From positions 1 to 64,000 of the forward strand of contig JANATF010000013.1 in NCBI GenBank assembly GCA_029449245.1: 64,000 nucleotides of DNA, written 5' to 3'. Positions 18,323 to 29,259 of this stretch are shown here, one piece after another. The stretch is from Mortierella alpina. Its lineage: Eukaryota; Mortierellomycota; Mortierellomycetes; Mortierellales; Mortierellaceae. Made by a program: the position numbers and the translations under genes. The notes beneath the pieces are model-generated. The model did no database searches, was not told where the DNA came from, and worked only from the letters and a program-made list of their open reading frames with translations. Every line of letters starts with the position of its first letter. Within the stretch, counting starts at the first letter, position 1.

Positions 18323-20873
18323 ATGTTCCGCCTGTCGACCGTTGTTGCCTCCCGGGCAGCCCTGGCATCGGCCACCCGTCGCTCCTTGCCTGCTTTCGCT
18401 ACCGCCGCCCGCCATTATGCTGTTGGCAAGACGGCTCTCTCCGCCGAGAATGTAACCACGTCTCCACCTTGCGCTCTCATCGTGTTTCTGGTCTATTTGA
18501 ATCACGCATACTGACAAATCTCTTTTGCCCTGACCCTGCCTTCTTGCCGTGGCTGATGAAGGATGTCGTTGCCAAGATCGATGGAAAGCGCCAGGAGTCA
18601 CTTCTAGGTGGAGGTTTGAAGAGAATCGAGACCCAGCACAAGAAGGCATGTTCACTCAGTCGTTTGCAATCGCATTTTCTGTGTCTACTTTAAGCCGCGT
18701 TGATCAAGGCACTCCCTCACTCATTCGCGCACTGCTGATTCAGATTGGCCAAGATCATGACCACATCCATCTCTGGTGACTAACTCGGTCATACCATGGC
18801 GCTTTTCTTTTCTTCATTGTGGCTCACAGGGTAAACTGACTGCTCGTGAACGTATCGAACTCTTGTTGGATGCTGGATCCTTCCGTGAATACGACGCCTT
18901 TGTTGAGCACAACTGCGTGGACTTTGGCATGGAAAAGCAAAAGGTACCAGTCTGCTGTCTGCAGGATATCAATCAACGGAGCCACATTGTTCATGGGTGT
19001 TGCTAAGCTTTAGCTGACAATTTGTTTGTATCGCTCGCGGTCGTTTAGATTACCGGCGACGGTGTTGTTACTGGCCACGGAACGATCAACGGTCGTCGCG
19101 TCTTCCTCTTCTCTCAGGACTTTACAGCCTTTGGCGGTTCTCTCTCAAAGACCCACGCTCAAAAGATCTGCAAGGTCATGGACAAGGCCCTGCTCGTTGG
19201 TGCCCCGGTCCTTGGTCTCAACGACTCTGGTGGAGCCCGTATTCAGGAAGGTGTCGAGTCCTTGGCTGGCTACGCCGATATTTTTTTGGTAAATTCTCTT
19301 GGCCATACTTGCAGGAGACAAAGAGTCAGGGAAGATTGCCTCAACTAACCTCTAAGCATTGCCGCGTAACAATTTACTCTCTCCGCTGTAGAAAAACGTC
19401 ATGTCATCCGGTGTCGTCCCTCAGATCTCTCTGATTATGGGACCCTGCGCCGGCGGTGCCGTCTACTCTCCCGCATTGACCGACTTTACGTTCATGGTTC
19501 GCGATACTTCATACCTTTTCGTCACTGGGCCTGATGTCGTCAAGACGGTCACTAAAGAGGAGGTTACACAGGAGGAGCTCGGAGGCGCCAAGGCCCACAC
19601 TGTCAAGTCGGGAGTTGCCCACAACGCTTTTGAGAACGATGTGGAGGCACTTCAGCGCCTTCGCGACTTTGTTGACTTTTTGCCTCTCTCGAACCAGGAG
19701 GCCGCTCCTGTCCGCTACACGGACGATCCTTCGGATCGCGAGGATGCCTCATTGAACCAGATTGTGCCTGTGGACTCTACCAAGGCCTACGACATCAAGG
19801 ACGTGATCACGCGTTTGGTAGATGACTCTCAGTTCTTTGAGATTATGCCCGACTACGCCAAAAACATTGTCATTGGTTTTGGCCGCATGGGCGGTCGTAC
19901 CGTTTCCATCATTGCCAACCAGCCCTTGGTCTCTTCTGGTGTTCTCGACATCAACTCGTCCGTCAAGGCTGCCCGCTTTGTTCGCTTTGCTGATGCATTC
20001 AACATTCCTATCTTGACTTTGGTGGATGTTCCTGGATTTTTGCCCGGCACGGCCCAGGAGCACAATGGAATCATTCGTCATGGAGCCAAGCTGCTGTATG
20101 CCTATGCCGAGGCAACAGTGCCCAAGGTGACTGTCATCACACGCAAAGCCTACGGAGGTGCCTATGATGTTATGAGCTCCAAGCACCTTCGCGGTGACCT
20201 CAACTACGCCTGGCCCACTGCCGAGATTGCCGTTATGGGGTACGTATATAGGAGGAGTCGTTTGTCCAGTTTCGTGATAGACACACTCCATACAGCACAC
20301 TCCATACAGCATACGCCATACACCATACAACACTCAGCGTACGACATTCAGCACGCAACATACAATATGCAACATACAACGGCGATGAGACGATAGCTCA
20401 ACCTTCGAACGAGCGTGCGAACATCATTCAACAGAGCGTCGCGTCTGTCAGAACAGTAGTTGGACCTGTCTCAGCTGCTACTGTTCACCGTCGAACTCGA
20501 TTTTTTCCCGTTGTCATTTTTTTTCATCTGGTTGCTGTGTGTGCAACGGCACTTTATGACAATATTGAGCGATAGGGAGGCTGGAGCGCGTACATGGAAT
20601 GATATCCCGCACTCACCCTGTGTAATCTCTTTTTACTGATTTAGTGCCAAAGGAGCAGTGGAGATTATCTTCCGATCCAGTGCTGACCGGGCAACGGCAG
20701 AGAAGGATTACATTAGCAAGTTTGCGAACCCCCTACCCGCTGCCCAGCGCGGTTATATTGACGATGTTATTGAGCCTTCAACAACACGTCGCCGGATCAT
20801 CGAAGATCTCGAGATGCTGCGCTCCAAGAAGCAGGAGAACCCTAAGCGCAAGCATGGTAACATCCCTCTGTAA
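18323..20873 (+). CDS. PCCB: Propionyl-CoA carboxylase beta subunit, mitochondrial
   Basis: This carboxyltransferase subunit moves the carboxyl group from biotin (on PCCA) to propionyl-CoA. Exons are 18323-18451, 18562-18645, 18830-18943, 19049-19288, 19392-20239 and 20645-20873, giving 547 residues. A mitochondrial presequence (residues 1 to about 35, Arg/Ala/Ser-rich, no acid) precedes the crotonase-fold halves. Diagnostic PCCB segments are [65 protein letters not shown] and the terminal KRKHGNIPL. Intron 2 (18646-18829) needs a GC donor (AAG|GCATGT), because only that junction restores the conserved [13 protein letters not shown]. Intron 5 contains a 14-bp minisatellite. Confidence 0.95.
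20283..20380. repeat. 14-bp minisatellite in PCCB intron 5
   Basis: Seven consecutive 14-mers diverge along the array, from ACACTCCATACAGC (two identical copies) through ATACGCCATACACC to ATGCAACATACAAC. They lie wholly within the 405-nt last intron. Confidence 0.85.
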
Positions 20874-23710
20874 CTGGATTTCTTTCTCTAGAAACAAAAA
20901 TGAAAATACACGACCGAGAGCCAGTAGGTGCTGTGCCTGAACGACTTTATTCCTTCCATCCTTCCTCGCATCCTTTCCAAATTCTTATCGTCTATCGGTT
21001 GTCATTGTATTGACCACCGCTTCGCTTGGAACACTTTACTGAGGGGAATTGTTTTCGATCTCCCGTTCTTCTGCGACTGAATATGATGATCGTGAACTGA
21101 CGAACTCGTTGTGCTGTTCATCGGGCATTGTGGTGAAAAATGTGTGTCCTCGGACGCCCCTATTCCTTTGAGACCACTTTCTCTTTTGCGCTTGTGTTAT
21201 TTTGGGCAGCGCATTCAGGGTCAGGTCAGGTCATTGCCGGGCAGTGGCCTATGTAATCAGCAGTGCAATGTGGATGCAGGAATGGGCACATTGGCCACAG
21301 CACACGCACACGCGCACGCACAACAACATGTACACACACGCATTCAAGTACACACAGGGCCAATGCCTACATGTACTTTACCGCATAGAATACTGTGCCT
21401 ATATACATACACATACGTAGACCAAGTTACACATTAGAGGGGGCTATCCTCGCCTTACCCTTGCCTGCTGGACAGTAGTAAAGTACAGCCCGAGGTGTAC
21501 GATGTAATAGATAGCCAACTAGGCCGATCTGTGGCATCGTCCATGGTCCGCGGATGAAAGACTAGAAACATAATGATGCTGGCTGAGGGGTGAAAGGGCG
21601 CGACGGACATGAATACGTATCTCTGCTGGTGTATATGGATGACATGGAGTTGCCTGTCTGTCTTTGTCAAGCTGTGGCTCCGCACAACGTGCCTGTGAGG
21701 CCAGTGGCTCACTGTACCTGAGGCCAGGTACAGAAAACGAAGGGTGTGAGCAATGAGGTCAAGCAGGTCATTTTCCGCAAGCAGCGCGCAAACCTTTTTT
21801 TTTTTTTTTTTCTTGCTGGTCAACTGATCACAATGATCCCTTTTTTTTCAATAGCCGCATTCCACCCCTGATCAGCCATCAAGCCCGCCGATGATCTCAT
21901 TTGAATCCCACTTCTCTTTCCTCCAGCTCCTGCTTGTACTCTGTCCTTCATACGTCTCGTTCCTTTCGTTCCCTTCCTTTCCGCCCTGCCTGCTAAGACC
22001 GACTCGAGGCGCATCCCACTGCACTCTCTAACGCTTTCGTTTTCACGCTCCTCCGCTTCGCCTTGCGCGCATACATACGTTTTTGGACATATAGACATAT
22101 ATACACGCAGTGCCCCCCTCTGCCCCTCTGCGCTCTCTTTCGCTTCTCTTTTTTCATTCCGTGATTCCGTCGTCCCCACATTACTGCGTTGCTCTCTCTC
22201 ACTTTGCCGTCTCTCTCGCTCTCTCGTTCTCCTTCCCGCTCGCTCTGTCTCTGTCGTCTCTGCATCCATCCGCCGCCTTGCGTCCATCGACAGGATAGAC
22301 TTCCGCTCCTCTGTGCGTCCCTTTGTCAACCTCGTTGAAGGTCTCCCTGCAGCCAGCATTCCTCGCCCTAGCCTCTCCATGCAATCTGCGTCCTCGGCTC
22401 CTCTTGAATTGATTCCTTATTCCCTATTTTTCTGTCCACGCCTTCGCGCTGTCTGTCTCTCTCTCCCCCTCTCTCTTCTTCCTCTTCTTCTTCTCTTTAG
22501 CTCTCTGTTTTCTTCAACCACTTTCGCCGGCTCACGTTCTGACCTAGAAAGCTTGTTGTTTTGAATCACCGCCCACCCCCTGTCTCTCCGCCTACGCTAT
22601 TATCACTAAAGCTGTCCTGCCACCACGAGCTGCAGCCCGCATATTCTCCGACGGAGCAGTCCCTGGACCCTGCCTGGCACCCCACAGCACCCTCGACATT
22701 TTCGACATGCCATCCTCTGGCGCCATCAGCTCGGTAAGTGTTGTGAAGCAGCCTGGGCTGCCCTTCAAGGTCGATGATGCGCACACCTGCCTGCTCGTTA
22801 TGTTATGTCACTGGTTGTACATCCCCCCCTCTTCCCTCTTCCCCCACTCGCTCCCTTTTCCCTGCGCCCCTGTTCATATTTTTCTTTCCTTTCACGCTCA
22901 AAGCAAAAAGCGGTGTCTCCCTTCTTGTGCCCATTCGCATGTGCGGCCGATCTGGTCAGAGTGCCCATTTTCTCTTTATGCCTTCTATCTCCCCCGCGAC
23001 GGTCGTGATGGAGTGGTGTGCGCTCGAGGTGACGAGTTCTGATCCTCCCCAGCAGTGACTTTATAAGCGGGCAGAGAGAATGGAGCGAGGTTCGTGCTCT
23101 GCGTGAATGACACTCGAGATACACGGGTTGCCTACCATGAGAATAACAGTCAGCACAAGAGAACACGTTCCAGCATGTCCTTACTCCTACGTAACAAACC
23201 GCGAAAGACCAAAGAAACGAGGGGAGGAAAGGAGATCATCCCATGTCTATCCTTGTTTTTCTTTGTTGCTGTTCGTTTTAGCACTTCCTTTCCCACTTTT
23301 TTTGTATCTCCCTTTTAGCTTGCTCGTTCTTCTCTCAACGCTCTTTAGCCGCCATTGCCCCGTTGCTGCCTTACATCATCGGGCACTCGTCGCGCCATTC
23401 TTTGTACGCTCTCGTTATCTCTGGCACTCGCTCACACACGTACACACAGGCTGTCGTTCCGTGAACTCCAACGCGTTACACCCCCACCTCGGCCACCTTC
23501 TTTCCCATTCCTCTCTCGGCACAATCGCGGTTCTTCGCTTTCTGTTATTCTCGCGCTGCTCTCGCTCTACCCTCGCACCGCCCTCTGCTGAACCTGTTTC
23601 TATCTCTGGATAAGCCGCAGTCATTCTGTCGTTGGCTCTGCTCCCTGCCGCGTGTTTTCTATATATGCGCGTGCAGCGCATGCGTGCATGTCCTATGCAT
23701 AGTTCGCACC
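20874..23710. other. Long intergenic/leader region upstream of the Byr4-like gene
   Basis: I find no gene in 2.8 kb. 21296-21356 is CA-rich low complexity. From about 21840 to 22560 and again 22800-23600 the + strand is C/T-rich, as in other leaders of this window. An ATG at 22707 opens nine codons ending exactly at a strong donor (TCG|GTAAGT, 22734). Splicing it to CCGCAG|TCATTC (exon from 23621) would stay in frame with the next ORF, so it may be a first coding exon. Confidence 0.5.
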
Positions 23711-26700
23711 ATGACGTCCAAAGCACTAACAATGTCTTCATCTTCTCCTGACTCCCCTGACCCCCCTACTCTCCTTCCTTTTTCCTTATCCTCCTCGACA
23801 TGTGCGACCACATCACCCGATTCTACTCCCCATCCACTGCCTCCTCCCTCTCCTAATATCCGTCCACGGTTGCATCTGCGTCGCCCTTTGCCTGAACTCT
23901 GGATGCACCCTCTCTCAACGGCAACAACCACGACTACAACTCCTGTCCCCGACTCTGACCCCTTCTTCACGTTAACGTCCGCCGCGCTTGGCCATCATCT
24001 CGTCGTGAACGATATGCATGATGGATGTCATAAACCCTGTAACGAACCACGTCTATATTATTCACAATCTGCACCATGCTCCCCGCTTCCGGAACGACGG
24101 CAACAACCACAACAGCTTGTCTTCGTATCGGGCGCTGTAGGTACAGCGTCGGCGCTCGGTCTTGTCTTTGGTCGACCTCTTCAAGCCAAGGATACCATTC
24201 CATGCACGCCTCTAACGTGCACACAATCGCAAAAGGAGCTCCAGAACTCTCTGATCCATCAAGCTCAGTCTCCCTCGCACACCTTTCAACAACAATGCTC
24301 CGTCCACAAGCGCTTCCGCCTCTTTCAACAGAAGCCTCGCAGGTGTTTGGTCCATAACCCACCAACGGGGCCCAACTATATCCTCCCACCCTCAACCGTC
24401 CGTCCGCTGTTCGTCCGGCCTGACAAAATCTTGCCGGACCATCTGGAAGATCCTGCGCCTAGCACATCATGGCGCTCATCTCTCACATCCTCGGTCTCTG
24501 CCTCGTCGCGTCTCTCAGGTTCAACTGTTTCGCTAGCCCTATCCACGTCCTCGTACACCCAAGTGTCTGATGCAGAGAGCAATAACAGTAGCACATCGTA
24601 CACACCCAAAAAGTCTAGAAAGCAGCTCAAGAAGGAAAAGCAGCTATTGAGATGCCTTTGTTATCTCGACACCTCGTTGGATCAGCAACAACACAAGGCG
24701 GAACTTGCGCAACAATCCAAGGCGCACTCACAACCACAGCTGTCATCCACCTCGTCATGGCATCCCAAAAAGCATCAAAAAGAGGCGAGCCGACTCAGGA
24801 AGATATGGAATGATTCTACCATCTTTCCCTGGCCTAAGCCGTCTGGTACGACTAAGCGCTGGCAGCAACAATCACAACAGCAGCAGCAGCAGCAGCCCCA
24901 TAGACGTCATGAGGGTCCACAGCATCCTATCAAGCACGAAAAGACGTCTTTAGATTATCGACAAGCGTCTGCAGAAGGTGGCGTACCTATGAGGAATAGT
25001 CTCAGTGGAACAGACATCTCGGACGAAGGCAACCACACCTTGTCAGATGTGGACGATGAAGACGACAGCGGATCCTGCAGGACAACAACGACCTCCTTGG
25101 TGGACAATGGCCATCACAGAGTGTCTTTCCAGGAACACTATGGCTCAGCAACGAGGCATCCCCGATCCAAGGACGACATCAAAGCCATTTCGCGCCACCA
25201 AGCAGAAATGAGCCAGCAACGTAACGTGGAAGAGGAGCAAATTCAACCACCCCTTTCAAGCTTCAAGAACGATGGCGACGACGATGACGATGACGATGAC
25301 TTTGAGGACTGGGATGTTCAGTCTGATTCTGGAGCACCATCATCAAGTCCCATGTACTCGGCGGGAGCCCTTGATCCAGTATCGTTCTCAACCGTCAATC
25401 TTCCCCTCACGGCCCCACACAAAAATGCCCACTACAAGGCTTCTCACTCCAGCTTGAGAAATCGACAGCGCTGCACGTCCCTGCCCGCTGACTCAGTCGC
25501 CCCAAACTTTCAAAATATCCCCGCCGTCACCAAAACCAAGAAGACCAGAGAGAATTGGGATGAGGACTTTGACTTTGACTCCCCTGACATCAATGTGCCA
25601 ACCAAGGTTGTCGAGAGTCAGATCTCACTGCAGATGGGCCTTGATAACATCAGGGACTTTGCATCGCAGATAGAAGGTAAGGATGGCGCCTTTAGTGCTA
25701 CAATCTACTATTAGATTGACAATAGCGACGTACGTTTGCGGACTAAATTCGTTGTTGACTAATACCTTGCTGGAAACCCAGGTCTCAAGAGTCTGCAAGC
25801 ATCACTTCGAGTAGCCTCAAGCTCGCTCAAGGCAACAAACCCCAAGAAGCATCAGGATCTGTCAAAGATGTTCCAGCGCGACTGGGAACAAGCAGAAGTG
25901 ATAATTGATCTTGGAGAGATTGCGCAAACGAGCAATTCGACTATGGGCAGCTCAGGACCAGGACACGCGGCTGGACCGCACCCGTCTCTGTCTTACAAGG
26001 TCTCTGATTCTGCCATTGGAAAAAGCGGCAGCCAGAAACTACGACGGCCAACACTCTCCACGACGGCACCCTCAGATGCTTCGCCGACTTCTTCTTTCAA
26101 AGCCAAGATGCGGTCTGTGTCGCAGTCCTCAAACCTAACAGGGACGACGATGGTGACGTCCGAGAACGAGTCCAGCTCCTGCACCTCTTCTCGTTCGTCC
26201 TCTGGGCTGACGATTGATGTGGAGGCCGCTGTAGAAAAGACCGCCATGGCCAACTTGAGCACCGCCGCACCTTTCAAGGCAAGCATCAGCAGCCCTGGCT
26301 TGTGCTCGACTCCGGCCACACCGCTTCCGGACGGACTGAGGGGGTATGCCATGGGTGAAGGTGACTCTGATGATGAGAATGATTACATGGTAGAGTCGCC
26401 CGTCATTGGCCGTAGTCCCTCGGGCGATGGAATCCTCGGATCAAGGTCGCCATATCATAGCAAAGAAGACTCGTCCATCACCGTCAAGGCCGTCCCTATG
26501 GGCCAGACCCCTGACATCGAGGCGTCCCTCCATCGGTATCAGAAGTACGATCGGCATGGTCATCACTCTCGGAGACGTTCAAGCAGTCGTCGTGCCACTT
26601 TGAACGAAGACGAGAATAGAGACGACGAGGACGATGATGGGTACGAGAGCTTTGGCTACGGAGATGCATCTTCATTCGGAGTCATCACACCCATCCCCTC

Positions 26701-26908
26701 AGATCGCCATTTGCAGGTTCTCAAGGACATCCTCATGGAAGGGTTGGGGTCGGATATCGCTCGACAGTACATGTTCAGACGAGGCGAGCAAGACCATGTG
26801 CAGTTCACTGTGGAAGTGATTCCTGGGTTGTTGGGACATCTGAAAGGCCTTCAGCAGCGACTTGGCGACCAATTAATGGAGCTTCAGCAGCTTACGGTAC
26901 TCGTGTAG
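23711..26908 (+). CDS. Byr4/Bfa1-like septation regulator (tentative)
   Basis: Exons are 23711-25676 and 25782-26908 (GT-AG, a good CTAAT branch signal), 1,030 residues from the first ATG; an upstream exon at 22707 could add N-terminal sequence. Most of the protein is Ser/Thr/Pro/Gln-rich and probably disordered, with a poly-Gln run and an Asp-rich block near 520. Two Trp-Asp motifs are seen: FEDWDV at about 530 and ENWDEDFDF at about 614. After the second come VPTKVVESQ, GLDNIRDFASQIEGLKSL and WEQAEVIIDL across the splice site. In fungal Byr4/Bfa1 proteins, which act with Bub2/Cdc16 as the GAP of the septation GTPase Spg1/Tem1, I recall the same order: WDDDF motif, VP..I..S, helix, LWKEAE-II. 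The identification rests on that pattern only. Confidence 0.55.
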
Positions 26909-27251
26909 ATCAACCTCTCCCCCCCCCTAATTGTATATACATACTTTTGTCAAGGACATTAAACTCGCATCAAAACAGTCAAGGAAACAAGACGCACGAG
27001 TTCAAGAGTCATTCAGTCGGTCTACCATGACTTTGTGCTCTCCAAAGTCTCCTTTTTTCTCGTCTATCGAACTCCCTCTAGCGTTTGGTCACATTGGTCG
27101 GTCAGGCTTTGGCTCCGCGTGTGTGTTCTCTTTATGGCTGGATAAGTTCATGCATATTGGCAAGGGGGCGGGGTAAACTATTACGTGCTTCGTGAGTGTC
27201 CAACTGCGCACAACATCCATGTGTAGCAAGGGATCCTGTGATGTTGTCATG
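26909..27251. other. Convergent 3' spacer
   Basis: This sequence lies between the stop codons of the Byr4-like gene (+) and the PTPMT1-like gene (-). There is a C-run at 26919-26928 and no ORF of note. Confidence 0.6.
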
Positions 27252-28348
27252 TCATGGCACACCTGCTGGCCACGGCTTGCGAGTGAGGCTGTGGCTGGTC
27301 TCCTGTTCCTTGACTTGGTTGTAGAACGTGATGACTTCAGGGTGCAGGTGGATATTCTTGTCAACCTAAACAGCCAAACCAGCGTTCGTGGTACAAGAAA
27401 GAAAGGTTATTATTGATACGTTGCCCTGCAAAACTGATCTCCATCTTGTATGAAGCACCTGCCTGTCCCCTGGCCCGAAGTAGAATCTGCTGTGCCTCGA
27501 TGGTCGTCAACCTGTATGCGTAAACGAGCCAACAGAGTGCGACAGTGGCGCTCCTTCCTCGACCCGCTATGAGTTCAAGAAGAGCTGACGGTATCAGTGC
27601 TTGATTCAGCATAATCTTCAATGTTCAATCTTCAATGCTCACACTTGACTGATGGACCAGAGCTGTTGAGCGAGCTTGTACCTTTGCAGTGCAGGTAGAT
27701 CGTTCCTCGCTCAGATCGCGGAGGGGTGCTCCAACTAGTCTCGCACTTTTCAATGAATCGAATCCCTATCCAGATGCTGTCGACTGAGGGTGTATGGAAG
27801 TCTCGCGTTGGGATCCAGCACTGGGTCAAGCTAAGACGGCGCATGGTCTCTAAGTGGCCGCGGAACTCTGCACACATGTTGATGATGTACTGCACCTCCT
27901 CATAATGCTGCATATGAGCAAGCTGATTCTCTGACGGTAGAGCACCCAGGATCAAAGGCGTGTGAGGGATCGGGTCATACCAGTGCCAACGAGTCAAAGG
28001 TGAGAGCACCGGCGATGTTGCAATCTATACAGAAATATTTAGGCGCAAGGCATGGGGGCAGTGAGTGAACGGGCTTAGCTCCAATGTGGTTGTTGAGGTC
28101 CTAAGAGAACATACTCGGTTGTAGTTGAGCGACACCGTGTAGGCTACCCGGTCCAATAGGGACTGGTGGGGAGGCAGAGCCATCGCACGGGAGGAGCTTG
28201 CCGCGTCTTCTTCAAGGGCGCCTCTATCGGACACGCCGTCAGTCCCTGACAAGTCTGTGTTGGCTCCTGCTAGTGTCGTGCCTGCGGCTGCCTCCCTGCG
28301 GATAGTTGGTGGCGTTACTTCATTAACCGCGGCATGCGCGTCCCCCAT
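27252..28348 (-). CDS. PTPMT1-like dual-specificity phosphatase
   Basis: Minus-strand exons are 28348-28115, 28024-27682, 27566-27463 and 27365-27252, giving 264 residues. The first 78 are variable and Ala/Ser-rich and could target the protein. WYDPIPHTPLILGALP is the start of the PTPMT1 phosphatase domain. The P-loop is HCKAGRGRS (Cys about 191, Arg about 197), and a C-terminal VDKNIHLHPEV helix completes the fold. PTPMT1 enzymes are mitochondrial phosphatidylglycerophosphate phosphatases in cardiolipin synthesis; whether this copy has that substrate is inference. The usual P-loop is CKAGRSRS, so Ser to Gly is a change. The last intron must use a GC donor (CAG|GCAGGT) to keep frame. Confidence 0.8.
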
Positions 28349-29259
28349 GCCTCTTGGAGTTGTGGTGCGGGAGAATGACTGGAGGTGATGGCAGCAAGCT
28401 ATACGAGGACTAGAGGCAAAAGCGAAGGGGATGGAATGAGGAAGAAGCGAACGAGAGAACGTGGCAAAAAGGGCTGCGGTGTGGGGAGGAACATGAGGGG
28501 GCTCCTTAAGTGGCTCGCCAAGCACGGGTGTGTGGTGTGGCCCCCATGTGGGCACACCAAGTCTGCAGGCTTGATAAAGTCCGATGGGGGCAAGCCCACG
28601 GTGGCCACGGTGGCAAGGCGGTGGCCAGTAGGGGACAGGCGAGCCAGCAGCCACGAGAGGCTGCAGCCTGTCGCACGGTGCCGTTGCCTGGTGTGTTCCT
28701 GCTGTGGTGCCTCTGTAGTCCCCTCGCCGGTGCATACATTCCAGCACACGGGTGTGTGCAAAGCAGCCGTGCCGTCCTTGTATGAACAGCTCTCAGACTG
28801 CCTCCTTGCCCTTGTCCTGTGCTGGTGCTGGGACCCCACCTCCCCGTCTGCACACTATTCTGGCCCTCTCTGACCCTTCGGGCTGGACGACAAGGTTCGC
28901 TGTAAGACGAGACGCGGGTGTGAGAAGGTGGCCCCGTGTTTTTTTTCCCTCTTGTCATGTTGCAGTCTATACATGACATGAATACGGTATGTGTGTGTAT
29001 ATATGATACACCCTTTTGCTCTGCAATCCCTCATCTTCTCTTCTCTTCTCTTCTTTCCTTTGTCCTTTCCCTTGTCATCTGCCTCTGCTCGCTCCACACC
29101 CGCACCCCGTCCTCATCCCATCCACACATCCACGCACCGCAGTACAGCGACACTGCAAGACACCCACGCGCCTCTCACTCCATCGCGCTCTCTTTCTCGC
29201 TCTCTTGCTATCTCTCTCACTCTCTCTCTGCACCCTCTCTGCAGCACACACACCCCGCC
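28349..29259. other. Divergent promoter region (phosphatase / F-box gene)
   Basis: This 911-bp spacer separates divergent start codons. Overlapping ORFs on both strands at 28400-28980 look like chance. Imperfect dyads occur around 28534-28558 (GGTGTGG...CACACC). The F-box side ends in a long CT-rich leader (29030-29250). Confidence 0.5.

Noticed and set aside
28534-28558. Imperfect dyad GGTGTGG...CACACC as an operator
   Set aside because: It is a single imperfect occurrence in GC-rich spacer with no second copy, and too weak to call.
28936-29259. 108-codon N-terminal extension of the F-box protein
   Set aside because: It is composed of leader low complexity and starts in a region typical of 5' UTRs here. 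ATG 29260 has a better context (CCGCCATGA).
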